DNA from: Takifugu bimaculatus | Lineage: Eukaryota; Chordata; Actinopteri; Tetraodontiformes; Tetraodontidae | Reading direction: 5' to 3' | Length of the DNA stretch: 64,000 nucleotides | Assembly: GCA_004026145.2 (NCBI GenBank) | Contig: CP034976.1 | Coordinates: 14,557,257-14,621,256 of the forward strand | In this document: in pieces, positions 49,001-59,100 of the stretch | How positions within the stretch are numbered: position 1 is the first letter of the stretch | Layout of the letters: each line of letters starts with the position of its first letter | Made by a program: the position numbers and the translations under genes | The notes under the pieces: model-generated | What the model saw: the letters and a program-made list of their open reading frames with translations, nothing else | Told to the model about the DNA's origin: nothing | Databases searched by the model: none

Positions 49001-52000
49001 TTACAGATTGGGAAAGGCAGTTCCAGAGCTGCTGGAGGGTTTTTAGGTTATGCCTGCTTCACAGTCTCAAACCAATTATTTCCTTATTATTTTCAGTGTA
49101 AGGGGGGGGTAAAAGCAGTACAATAACTTCAGAAAGCTGCAGAGAAACAAAACACGACAAGAAATGACTGTATGAATGGCAGCAACACACAGAGAAATGT
49201 TGGCAAATCTAACCTCTTCATAGCTGGCGTGCATCACATGGTTGATCACCGAGGGAGAGGACACTGTTAGCCATGTGGCTGGCCTGCTGTGTTGGCTCAG
49301 ATGTCGTGGTGACAGGCTGCTTTGAAAAGGTGAAGCATCGCCATGCTGTAGCAGTCTGAGGAAATAAGACACAAAATGTGACCCTCTCATTTAGTTTATT
49401 ACAGTCAATGTTGTGCTTTTTCATCTCTGCATATGCCGTCATGTTGATGACTACTCAAGTACCATGCCAACTGTGAATTAGCTTTAAAACGGCATGCTCT
49501 AAGCCTCAAATTGTATCAAAAACTACCCAGCTGTGACCACAACACCCTCGTGATGGACACGTGTCCTCAAAAAAAGACGTGTTGTTGACTCACTGCGCTG
49601 ATGACCAGCCGAATGGGCACCGTAGCGCAAGTCCTGTTGACCAGTTTGAGTGGAAGGGATTTGGCACTGCCTGCTGGAAGATCTCCAAAATCCAGACAGC
49701 CGGATTTGCTTATTTCGACCTAAAAAAAAAAATAAATAAATAAAAATCAATGACTTTAAACTGGATAACTTCTAAAAGACATTATTCGGATGAGATTTGT
49801 GAGGCAGTGGTCCACACCTCTATTGCAGGATTCTCTGCGATGCCAACCAGCACAACCTTTTTAGCAAATATATTTGCCCTGGCAGCGACTTCCGTTTCAG
49901 CGGACGCCGGCCAGGAGCAGACACTGAGGACACACTGGTAGACACCAGCACGTGGGGGGATGAACAACACCTTCTGTTCCTCTGTGGTCTTGGGCCCAAT
50001 GATAGTTTTATTCTTCACCATAAGCCACTGGTAAGGCAAGCTTTCCACCTGGAAGGATTGAGCTTTGAATTTAGGTTCTCTTTATAATCCGAAAGTGTAG
50101 GAAGCTCAGCTCAGCTTCTTGCGAATCTTCTCTTATATATAATGCAGGGATTCTTGTATATTCTAATCAAGCTAATCCTCTAGTTTTCAGTAGAAGTACT
50201 CATTTCCATTACATTCTGACACATGTTTTGAAACCAAATTAGTGTATCAGTCACTGTCCTGAATTCTTCTCACCTTCTCCCCATCGATGGCCAGACTGGT
50301 GACACTGATTGACACTTGCTGCCATCTCTCAGAGGGATTGAACAGACTGAGAGAGGTCTGTGAGGCGATGCCGACACAGCAGGCATGAGGGAAGCGCAGC
50401 TCCTCTGGCACCACCACTTGGCCTGCGGATGACAGGGAAATGAGGATAGTAGCTCAGGGAAATGCTGCCCCTCCACGTAGGAGAAGAGGTATGAACCAAA
50501 TGACATTAAAAGGACTGTAACGATTACAACAATTAACATTTTAACACTCTGTAATTTCACACATTTTTGCCATGCATTATTGGTGCTGAAATATTAGCTT
50601 TGCTGGGAGCTACTGATGTCAGGGCCACCACCAGTGCTGGCAGGGCCTTTTTCAGTACATTTTAAAATGCATGTTGATTCGTTTTGCTTAAACATCAAAG
50701 CTATGCCTCATCCATCCTTCCCTCAAGCTTACATGACATCAGGGACTCTACGCCATACTGAGGGTAGGGTTTTCCCAGCAGGCCTATATCCTGCTGGCTC
50801 TGATGAGGTCTGGGGATGTGATGAGACCCAGAGAACCCAAGAGGACCTGATGTGGGTGGAATGTGCTTTGCAGTAAGGTCACTGGGGAAGCCTTAAAAAA
50901 GTCATGTTAGGAGAATGAATTGTAATTGATATTTTGCTGCTCAGCAAACATTAAACAGCACAGAACCTTGAGTTATGAATGTAAAGAGGAAAGACATACC
51001 TGTTGAGGACAGGGCGAAGAGCCCGGTCCCTAATGTTCCTGCATGGTAAGCACCAGGATGTAAAGGAGCTTCTGGTGCCAAATATTGCTGAGCTATCTGG
51101 GAGGTGAAGAGGGAGCGTGCGGCAAGAAGGGACTGCATATCCCCTTGATGTGGAAGGTCAATCAAACCTGTAGCCTTAAAGTTGGGGATGGGGACATAGT
51201 GAAGTCCCTCTGTTGAGTAGGATGGCACCGGTATCCCAAGGCCACCAACATAGGCCGATGAAGACACTGAGCCGGGTCGTTCCCACTGCTGAGAATGCTG
51301 AGGTGCTGCAGAACTGCTAGCATGTTGAATGTTCAGATTGCTGGAATAGCCAGAATCTACTTTAGTGAGCTGTCTTCCACTGGGGTCAGAGAGGTGTTGA
51401 GGGGCTCTGCAACCTGCTGAACCATCATCAGTTCGGTCTGGAGGGCAGTGGAAGTTGCATTCACTCTGACTGCGAACACAGCTCAGAGCAGAGCCAGTTT
51501 GTGGGGGATCTGGACTTTTGCAGTGATGTGCTGGTAGTGGGTCCAAGCTTTTAGAATGCTGTGGTGGCACCTGATTCAGACCTTTGGTCTGAATCAAGTC
51601 CAGGTTGGACTGTGAATCTGGTTCTACAGGTGGAGTTGGACTGAATCTGATGATAGTGGTGCTCAGTGCCATACTGGAGTTATTCTGTGGAAAACCAGCA
51701 TGATAATTAGGCTACTAGACACTGTTAAAATACAAGCACACATCAGACAGTGTCAGAGAGAAGGTTTGGTCAGCTGTGTTCCCAACAGAATTGAGAAACT
51801 GTACAGGTTTGTTAATGCTGGATACCTTTTGCTGCTCAGACATAGACATGCCGGTGCCTTCATTCATCGAGATGTAAGTCAGCCTGCTGAGACCGGGGCT
51901 GGAGCATATAGACTGTGGAGAGAGGTCAACACCAGGATGTTTGTCTGGCACACACTGTCTTGAAGCTACTGGGGACACCACACTGGGAAAACAAGACCAA

Positions 52001-55000
52001 AACAAATGACCCAGTTTCACATTGACAAATGCACACACTTAAATGTGATGTTCTATTTCAATTTAAGTGCTCTGAATGTAATTGTCATCCACCAAATTCC
52101 ATCTTAATAATGTTTACTTCTATTAACTGATCTAGAGAAATAAACAATACCTATCAGCACTAGGAAGAGTGGTCTGACTTGGAGAGGAGTGAGTAAGTGG
52201 AGAGGTTGATGGTCTGAAGTTGCATTGTGTCATTTCCACGATGGGCTCTGAAAAACCCTGTTTCACCTCTAAAGAAATATATAAATGTGTTATAATATTC
52301 TAATGAAAATTTTCCTTCAATGAGAAGCCATTTTTCTGGATTCTACTCACCAACTGTTTGGCTTTTTGCAGGCTGGGAGATGCCAAAGTGCTTCTCTCCA
52401 GAACTAGAATGCAGTGGAGGTGCACTTACAGTTCTGACAAGTGGTTTCTTTTCAGGAGAACTGTTCTGTCTGTCCTGCTGCTGTTGGCCTGGACTCCTTA
52501 AACCGTGTGCCAGAGGAGATGTGCAAGACAGAGCCGTCTGTCCTTTTTTCATGTCTGGTGATGTTATCGGTAAGCTGAAGGAGCTGGGATCATGTTTTTG
52601 TGCTTCCAGAGAATGCCTATTTGAGCTTGATGTGTGTAGCTTTTCTCGTTGCTTGATTCCATGTGATGTTTGTGTTCTGGAGGAAGAATTGGGAGAAGCA
52701 GAAAAAGACCCCAGTTTGTCTGCCCGAGGATTAAATGTAGACGATTGCTCCGAACCCACAGACTTTCTGGCAGATGACACTGGAATTGAGCTTCTTTTGG
52801 AGTCACACTTGAGGCCTGAGGATGAGGATTTTAAAGAAGAAACTGAAGGTAATTTAGTGTTTGATGTCATTTCCTCCATATTTGTACTTATTGGCTCCGG
52901 TTGAGTCTCTCGTTTTCCCTGAGGCCATGCCCGAATGTTCTCTCTGAGATGTGCTGAGGTTTTCTGCCCAGGCAGTCAGGTCAAAAGTAGTATGTGCAAA
53001 AGAGACCTCAGTGGTGGCTGACACATCAGTCTTTTTCAAGTACTTGTCCATGTCAAAGATACTCTGCTCTCCAACAAACTGGCTGCTCTGTAGTGTATCC
53101 AACAAGGCACTCTGATGTGGCCCATGGACCTAGGAAGAGGATAACATTTTGCTTCAGAACTCACCATTCAATCATTCAACTTCACTTTGTGACACAAAAA
53201 CTCTCAAATGTCATTACAATAGTATATGGGAGTGAAAAAAGTTCTTGCCTGTTCATGTGATTGTGGTTCCTCAGCGAACTTGACAGCAGGTCCTTTAGAT
53301 TTGAGTCCTTCCTGCAGAGGTTGACTCCTCTTCCTGCCCCTCTTGGACAGCTCCATTATCATGGCAGCCAGTTCAGAGGGGTCGGTGCTGATAGAAGCAT
53401 CAGCAATAGCTGAAGCAATGGTGCTGATACTCAGCATCAGCTGGCTGTTGTTGTCAGGGGACACACAGCTTTGGTTAGCCAAGGTTGACCCAGACTCGGA
53501 GCCCTCGATAACGTCAGGCAGTGCTGCTCTCCCTGCATGTTCCTGAATGGAGAAATGAATTTTATATTGAAGAGCCAGGCAGCTGTGAAAGGTTCATTTT
53601 TGATGTTTAACGATGTAAAAGACGACTGTACCTCCCGTTTGTGTGGTTCAGGATTAGGGTCACCTTTAGGTGATACCCTTTCAGGTGGTGCTTCAAGAGT
53701 TTTGTCCAAGTCCTCTGCAAAAATAGAAAGACAAATCAATGTAAACACTCTAAAGAAAACATACATATTAAACAATAATACTGTGAGCACACCTGGGTTG
53801 AGAGTTTTGTCCGCTTCACCAAGTATAATGGTGTCATTGTGAGGACCGGCTGTGGCCGAGAGGTCTGAGGGGGAAATTAATGCAAATGGTTCCCTCTTCT
53901 CAGGAGATGTGATGATGTAGCCAAATGAAGGCTAGAGAAAAAACAAACAAACAATAACACTTAATGTAATACATGCTGAGACAAGAGATGAGGAATTACA
54001 ACTGGATTCAAATTAAAATGCAACAAGAAAAAAAAATGGTCTTACCCGTTTAACCACGTCATCGTTGCTACCCAGACAGCCCAGGGCTTCAGAACGCTGT
54101 TCAAAAAAGTGCCCTAAAGACAGTCGAAGGTAGCTGTGGTGCCCATCCTCAAACTCGGAGGAGACCTGAGAGGTCCTCATCAGGACGTGGCTGCCATTGG
54201 GGATCTTCCAGGATGAGTCACTGTTAAATGTGCTGCTGCTGTTGGCAGCCTCAATCTTCTCTTCCTTTGAAAACAGCAAAACACAGAAAAATGGAACTCT
54301 GACAACAGTACAGCCCAAAACTTCACAATTAGACTTACTTAAGGATTACTTTGAATGCCTTTGATTTTTACATATATTTACTGAAATCTGGAAGAATCAC
54401 TTAGACCCAGACCTGCATAAATTGATGCTCTTTCTCAAATTCTTCTTGATCCTTAAGTATCTTCTTCATAGCATCATCTACAAAGGACAAAAATGTACCA
54501 TAGTCATTTATTCACAGCACACCATGATAGAAGAGGCTTCAGCATTTGATAGCGTAAAACTGAGTACATACTAGAAGAGACAAAGTTCTCAGTCTGAAAC
54601 TGGCTGATATCCTCTGGCACATTGCCATCAACCTCTTTTTCAAAGGAAGAATAATAAGCCAGATCGGTGACCCACTCCCCATCTTCATTCTGGTACACAA
54701 CATTTTGAGAAGCACCTGCAAAAAGACATGCTGATAAAAACCTCACAACCACCAGTTAATTTGTGGATATAAACCTCAGAGATCCAGCCAACCTTGTTGA
54801 AATTCCATTTTCCACCCATCGTCTGAATCTTCTGGTTCCTGGTGGAAGCTATGGGAGAAATATTTGGCTTCCAAGGAGGTGGACAGAACCTTGTTGTCAT
54901 CCTCACTGGTGTTACCAGAAGCCTCTGCACCAGTCACATCACCACAAGGCCCACCTCTTAACCCTAAGAAGGGCCTGGCACCATCAGGTTCATCTATTTC

Positions 55001-58000
55001 ATCATCATCATCTTCAACCTCCTCACTGCATTCTGCCAGATCCTGCAGTTAAAGACAATAACATTATTTAAGGTGTCTCTCTTACAGTTTTATTTTTAAG
55101 TGTGTCATAAGTCATATTTTGAGCTGGGGCACAGTGGAAACTCACCTGTGTACCTTGAAGGAGGGAAGCAGCAGGGTTCAAGGAGTTCTGGCTTCTTCTC
55201 AGATAAACAGTGTCTAGCAGATGTTCAGCAGTGGGTCCAGACTCTGTACTTTCCATGGCATCCTGACATTCAAATCACACCCGCATCAATACAACCTTCT
55301 CATTTTATCCACAGCTCAAGTTTACTGGAGAATATTATGAACTAACAGGGTCAGCAACTAACCACCCTGTAACTACACAAAACTCATTACGCTAATGTCA
55401 CAATGGTAATTACAAGTTAGACCTTTTAATTTAAAGATAATTAATATCCATTAAGTATGTAATATAATTCCAAAATTAAACAAGCCTGGTTCGCTTGTGT
55501 CTTTTTGATTTTGGTTGCAAAGCCAGGTTTTTTTTTCCCCCAGCTGGAAACAGTTTTGGCATGTTTAGCAGCTGTGACAGTTGAGTATCTTTTCAAAAGA
55601 TTCATATCGCACAATGGCAGATAATATCAGTGGGTTACAGAGTGCAACTGTTGGCCAACAGAAAAAGAGATAAATATGCAAGATACAAATCTGTCATTTG
55701 ACATTTTACCAAAATCAACTGAGCAACATTGACGCCCACAGAATGCAAGGACTGGTTTAGCAGCTAGTCTCACCAGTGCTTCCTGGCGGTTCAGAACCAT
55801 GCTCCAGTTGACAGGAGAAAGTCGTTGTGCAACCCCTGCTGTACTGGAAGTAGCATTGGTCTCTCCTGTTCCTACAGGACCCACACGGTCACCAATCTGA
55901 GGAAAATAACGTAAACATACTAAAGTAAATTCTATGGGCAACAACAATTCCCTGATGGACTTTTTGTTTCACTCCCACCTCAGTGAGCAGAGAGAACATG
56001 TTCCGTCCATGTCCAGAGAGATGACTTGCATTACTGTTATCAGCAGCAGCAGCAGCAGCGCTGCTGCCCACAATCCCTAAACCACGCAGAACGTCATAAG
56101 TTGTCTGGACATTGGCGGATGGGAGAGGAATGGTTGAAACTCCCCCATCGTTTCCACTGTCCTCACTTCCACTGCTCCCATCTCCACCCCCTCCATCACC
56201 TGCAGTTAGACAGAGACCAGAAAAACACAAAATATTAATGAACAAATGAAAAAGAAAAAGACAATAAATGTGCACTGTATGGGATAAAGTTTTTTACTCT
56301 ACCTGTTAGAGGTGAGCTGATCACTTGCCCCTCAGCAGAACGTCTGTGCTCGATCCCAGAGAGGAAGTGACCCCCACGACCAGTGGAATCTTCATCATCA
56401 GAACTGCCCCCCTCTAAGCCTGGCCTGAAACTAGGACGATTACTCTCACCCACCTGTAAAACCACACCAGAAAGTGAGCTTTTAAATACTGGATACAGAG
56501 CGGTGATGAGTTGTGGATCTGGTGGGTGGGTGTTCTCATTTCTAACCAGCTGTCTGGAGGTGCTGGGCAGCAGATGTGATCTGACAGCATTGCTAGTCCT
56601 GGCGGACTCCAACTCATCTTCAGTGTCTTCATCACTAGCTGGACAGGAATCCATCCCAGTTGCAGCAAGCCGAACATCAGGCATCTGGAAGTCGTCATGA
56701 AGCTGACATGTAGACAATGTGCAGGAAGAAAACAACAAATTACCACTCGGGAAATTCTAGAGAGTCACAGTCTGAAGAGGAACTCCCAAGTGCTAACCTT
56801 ATTGTAATCATCAAAGAATTGGTCTCTGTAGTGTTCTGGTTCTGCAGAACTTGCTTTTGGCAGGTCATCAGCAGCACTCAGCAACCCCTATGAACAAAAA
56901 GAGGTTGAACAATGCCGATAAGAAAGCAAAGGTCATGTAGGTTTTCTAAATTAAAGGGCAGTCTTACTGTGGCAGGAATCTCCTGGCCCTCCACTCTGCC
57001 TCTCTGCATGACAGGAGGCACCAGCTTATTGAAGTACAGCTGCATCTCATCATCAGGCATGTCTTGGGAATCATCATCTGGAAAACAATTTATATTGTCT
57101 GACAAGCCATTGAGCATGATTGAATACTCTAAAGAGGAGAAAAAGGATACCTGTAATATCACTGTTCATGCTGTCCATAGACATGAGCTTCTCATTTGCC
57201 AGAAAGCTTGAGTTACTGCCGCTGAAACGGTCACTGTCCACTTCATCACTATGGATAGGGTCCTCCTCAGCAAGTAAAGCCTGAGCCTGCGTGGACTGCA
57301 CCAAAAAGGTGGATATCATTTAAAACATTTAATCAGCAACTTAATACAATTCAAGTGGAATGATTAATACAATACAGAAAAAGAACCGTACACACTTTTG
57401 CATCCACGTTGTTTCTATGGCCAAATTGAGCAAAAGTGAGAAGGCCTGAAGACAACTCTGTGAAAGGAGAAAAAACTAAATGGAGTGCATAAAATATTCA
57501 AGTGTCATTCTAATGTCATGACTTAAAAAAGCACATATAAGAATGAATTTTTACCCATTCCAAGTTCTGAGGGACGGCCACGGACTGAGCGCATCTGTGT
57601 GGGAGGAGGCTCCACAGTGGAGCCCTGGTTTCTGGAGGCACTCTCATCCAGATTGATATTCACAAGCATGTCTGAAAGACGGTGGGCTGCAATGAAGTTA
57701 TCCGCAGTGTCCCTGTAGTACAGGTGAGCATTAATGGAAAGGATGACTGGGTAAAATGAAATATGAATCTCCAACTGCACAATATCAATATAATGTTGCA
57801 AAAAGATAAAGCAACGATCAACTTTAAATAAAGTCCTTTTGTGTTTGACTGTCAAATGGTCCAATACGTTCAACACTGTAAACTACACATCAACATATAC
57901 TCACAAGTCATCCTTCAAGCTCAGAGCAAAATTGGGTTGTTCAGGTGACTGTAAGCTCACATCTCTGCCTTCTAGATATGATGCTTCAACAGCGTCTCCC

Positions 58001-58441
58001 CTGTGAAACAAAAACACAAAACACAGTCAAACAAGTCTATAGGAGCAACAAGCTATATTTATCAGATGAAAATTACCATCTACATATGGTAGATTTGATG
58101 TCTTGCATTCAATATTGGCTCTTAGACATCCCAAATTCACATTGCAGCTGCATTTAATAGCTAATAAATAGCAAATCAACAACAAACCAGCTGCTTGTGA
58201 AGTTTGGGGACTCTGTAAAGGTTTCAACAAGTCACATCTGTCAGCAGCAGCCACAGCCTGACCCCCACCTGTTTTCAGATGCAGGTTTAATTTTAGCCAC
58301 AGTAGAAGCTGCCACTGGAAGTCCTGGGCCTGAACCCAATGTCACATTCCCCAGCGTGGCTCGGCCACTGGTGCTGTCCAGAGATTTGGAAAGAAAACTG
58401 GGAAAGGCTTCGTCTTCCAGCTTGTAGAAGCTGTCTGCCAT
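40356..58441 (-). CDS. cep192: CEP192, centrosomal protein of 192 kDa (49 coding exons, three frame breaks)
   Basis: Scaffold of the pericentriolar material (SPD-2 family), needed for centriole duplication, centrosome maturation and bipolar spindles. It recruits PLK4, and activates Aurora A and PLK1 at centrosomes. The exon chain runs from ATG 58441-58439 (MADSFYKLEDEAFPSFL, matching the vertebrate N-terminus ME-x-F-x-x-x-EESFPSFL) to TGA 40358-40356, after SGEALP. Exon lengths total 8169 nt; removing three single surplus bases leaves 8166 nt, or 2721 residues, against about 2540 in human. Order of regions: acidic PLK4-binding motif (about residues 195-245), Aurora A-binding segment (about 650-675), a fast-evolving Ser/Pro/Gln-rich middle, then from about residue 1545 the conserved C-terminal beta-sandwich (ASH/SPD-2-type) region to the end. 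Two introns use GC donors. Exons are given in the block entries. The surplus bases in exons 19, 26 and 41 may be assembly errors; the rest of the gene looks intact and constrained. Confidence 0.95.
42259..42328. repeat. (CA)n(CGCA)n compound microsatellite in a CEP192 intron
   Basis: About ten CA units then about thirteen CGCA units, in the intron between exons 45 and 46, 110 bp from the exon 45 donor. Confidence 0.97.
43116..44368 (-). CDS. cep192: CEP192 coding exons 37-42, frame break in exon 41
   Basis: Exons 44209-44368, 43998-44088, 43816-43894, 43602-43725, 43411-43517 and 43116-43344, encoding residues 2218-2480. Conserved blocks are FDLPQRPNEAHIFYGNMSKI, NVSLDVLPVKGPQG, DLSWPAHYLTITPQHG, LQILVSPNPALASK and FIKVQIRPD. 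Exon 41 ends with a one-base surplus: the conserved C-D-G-Q-Q-K then F-I-K-V reading is obtained if one base in 43419-43426 (the A at 43423 is the best candidate) is ignored; as printed the exon reads CDWSTEG and exon 42 would run into a stop. Confidence 0.9.
44503..47027 (-). CDS. cep192: CEP192 coding exons 31-36: ASH/SPD-2-type beta-sandwich region
   Basis: Exons 46830-47027, 46281-46371, 45888-46067, 45374-45634, 45158-45279 and 44503-44612, encoding residues 1897-2217. Very close to mammals: GPQYEVTLRGEVVS, PPILSNKQFVAWGGVTLGR, RLLIRGQDQDCFQ, LLFAPTRIACMLAKLEIKQSG, IPLSGYGGTSNIILE, RNTGSRAAFIKAMAF and TVYLFCGDEVSRQQYK. The exon 31 donor is GTAAGC after base 46830, not the GTGTAA two bases earlier, as required by the next exon's phase. 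The intron after exon 32 uses a GC donor (CAG|GCAGGT). Confidence 0.94.
44613..45157 (-). other. CEP192 intron 35, about 0.55 kb
   Basis: AT-rich intron with a local cluster of TTGATT/AATCAAA units around 44985-45030 forming short imperfect palindromes. No exon-like ORF. Confidence 0.65.
47028..47901 (-). other. CEP192 intron 30, about 0.87 kb
   Basis: Longest intron in the conserved half of CEP192. AT-rich, no repeat expansion and no exon-like ORF; I see nothing else in it. Confidence 0.7.
47902..50422 (-). CDS. cep192: CEP192 coding exons 23-30: start of conserved C-terminal half, frame break in exon 26
   Basis: Exons 50274-50422, 49818-50048, 49594-49719, 49214-49355, 48795-48858, 48574-48713, 48322-48414 and 47902-48020, encoding residues 1543-1896. 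Opens with VPEELRFPHACCVGIASQT, almost identical to human; exon 25 has CLDFGDLPAGSAKSLPLKLV. Exon 26 (142 nt) starts in the frame AWRCFTFSKQPV but the equally conserved end PSVINHVMHASYEE is in the frame one base on; without removing one base it stops at TGA 49221-49219. The following exon requires phase 0, so one base is surplus in 49243-49332. Exons 28 and 29 (VEIEVDSP, VLPLKNAGNIDV) are well conserved. Confidence 0.9.
51000..52268 (-). CDS. cep192: CEP192 coding exons 20-22: Ser/Pro/Gln-rich linker
   Basis: Exons 52151-52268, 51826-51982 and 51000-51684, encoding residues 1223-1542. Exon 20 contains FRPSTSPLTHSSPSQ, and exon 21 CSSPGLSRLTYIS, both recognisable against human FRPSTSPLSHSSPSE and CSPAGVSRLTYVS. 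Exon 22 is long (685 nt), poorly conserved and rich in Pro, Ser, His and Gln, with a tail (SLFTSQIAQQYLAPEAPLHP) resembling the human stretch before the conserved C-terminal half. Splice phases are consistent. Confidence 0.88.
52351..53129 (-). CDS. cep192: CEP192 coding exon 19, interrupted by a +1 frame break
   Basis: Largest exon, 779 nt, residues about 964-1222. It opens with FDMDKYLKKTDVS, matching human LDMEKYLKKTEVS, and continues to HTTFDLTAWAENL. That frame hits TAA at 52856-52854. The downstream part (NMEEMTSNTKLPSVSS to EKHFGISQPAKSQTV) is open only in the frame one base further on, which has a stop at 52978-52976 upstream. The switch must therefore lie between about 52978 and 52854. 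One surplus base, for example in the T run at 52960-52963, restores agreement with the next exon's phase. No splice sites explain it. Confidence 0.85.
53249..55042 (-). CDS. cep192: CEP192 coding exons 12-18: Aurora A-binding and conserved central segment
   Basis: Exons 54793-55042, 54572-54715, 54413-54477, 54046-54264, 53793-53931, 53632-53714 and 53249-53542, encoding residues 566-963. Exon 13 has NVVYQNEDGEWVTDLAYYSS, nearly identical to the human Aurora A-binding region. Exon 14 has EEFEKEHQFMQ, exon 15 HSYLRLSLGHFFEQRSEALG, exon 16 PSFGYIITSPEKREP and exon 18 ISTIASAIADASISTDPSEL, all strong vertebrate CEP192 blocks. The intron after exon 18 has a GC donor (CAG|GCAAGA). Phases join throughout. 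Confidence 0.93.
55146..56702 (-). CDS. cep192: CEP192 coding exons 8-11: low-complexity linker
   Basis: Exons 56303-56702, 55979-56199, 55774-55896 and 55146-55262, encoding residues 279-565. Rich in Ser, Asp, Glu and Gly with little similarity to mammals, but frames and splice sites join cleanly. Exon 9 encodes a run of six alanines from a GCA/GCT-type repeat (56041-56066) after a Gly/Asp-rich tract. Exon 8 has two in-frame acceptors 18 nt apart (first base 56702 or 56684); the upstream one has the better pyrimidine tract. Confidence 0.85.
56798..58441 (-). CDS. cep192: CEP192 coding exons 1-7: N-terminus and PLK4-binding acidic region
   Basis: Exons 58269-58441, 57905-58000, 57555-57712, 57396-57457, 57151-57295, 56968-57077 and 56798-56887, encoding residues 1-278; phases join without error. 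Exon 1 carries the start and LGNVTLGSGPGLPVAASTVA, close to human. Exons 5-6 hold the acidic run (SLLAEED-, LANEKLMSMDSMNSD, then DDDSQDMPDDEMQLYFNKLVPPVM) aligning with the human segment that binds the PLK4 cryptic polo box. The true start is the ATG at 58441; the codon nine bases upstream is not ATG. A 5' UTR part of exon 1 extends to an acceptor near 58488. Confidence 0.92.
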
Positions 58442-59024
58442 GATTTTCACTGGAGATAGTCGGCCAAGTGTTCATCGGATGACCATCTGCAACGCCTGGG
58501 GGTTAAATAGGTGACATAAATTCGCTGGTGGCGTCATTTTACAAATGCATTTTTCATACTTTACAGTTTGGGGCAGATATTGATAAATCTGAATGTTGCA
58601 GAAGCAACAAGCCCCTTTAAACATTCATACCGAAGGCAGGTATTGGTTGAATAGACCTAAAACGCTCTATATCGAATTTATTTGGACCTGTTTTATTCAC
58701 ATCCATCCTTCCAATAGAATAAGTTGATTTAAAAACGGTACCGGAAATCCAAAGTTATTTATCCACGATAGCTGTGGTGAAGCCAACTTTTTAGGCTAGC
58801 TACATGCTAAAAACAACTGAATTTGAACCTCAGTGCTCGGAAAATTCTTCTTCACTGCATTTCTCTATGTTTAAAAGTTTGAGAACTATTATTTTTAGAG
58901 CAGCATGCAGAGTGTAGATGGGTGTAGAAGTTAGATAAATCAACGCGGTACCGTTTTCTTTTAGTTTAGTTAAGTTCCATTTTCGCAAGACAATTAAAAC
59001 AACGTAAAGCTAAGTTCAACTCAC

Positions 59025-59100
59025 ATTTAATACTGCAGGAGGGGAGCCGCGGTTCTTTCTCAGCTGGAGTTCAGTCTTTAAATAAACGCGTTAGGCGATT
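59025..59100 (-). promoter_or_regulatory. cep192: CEP192 noncoding first exon and promoter side
   Basis: A consensus GTGAGT donor at 59024-59019 follows minus-strand sequence with no ATG, and a matching acceptor (GCGTTGCAG) near 58488 leads into the exon with the CEP192 start codon. I infer a noncoding exon 1 of roughly 60-80 nt; its 5' end is approximate. Upstream are a GC box (59223-59229) and an inverted CCAAT box (59254-59258), a usual pair in cell-cycle gene promoters. No TATA box. Confidence 0.5.

Noticed and set aside
52784..52860. Possible 72-bp intron to explain the exon 19 frame break
   Set aside because: A candidate GTACAA donor and CCTCAG acceptor exist, but joining them leads to an immediate stop, so splicing does not rescue the frame.
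52320..52904. 194-codon plus-strand ORF
   Set aside because: Antisense shadow of CEP192 exon 19, whose minus-strand coding is supported by flanking exons.
56417..56461. Possible mini-intron in CEP192 exon 8 (CAG|GTGGGTGAG donor-like)
   Set aside because: The intron to the nearest AG would be about 27 bp, too short, and the continuous 400-nt exon keeps phase.
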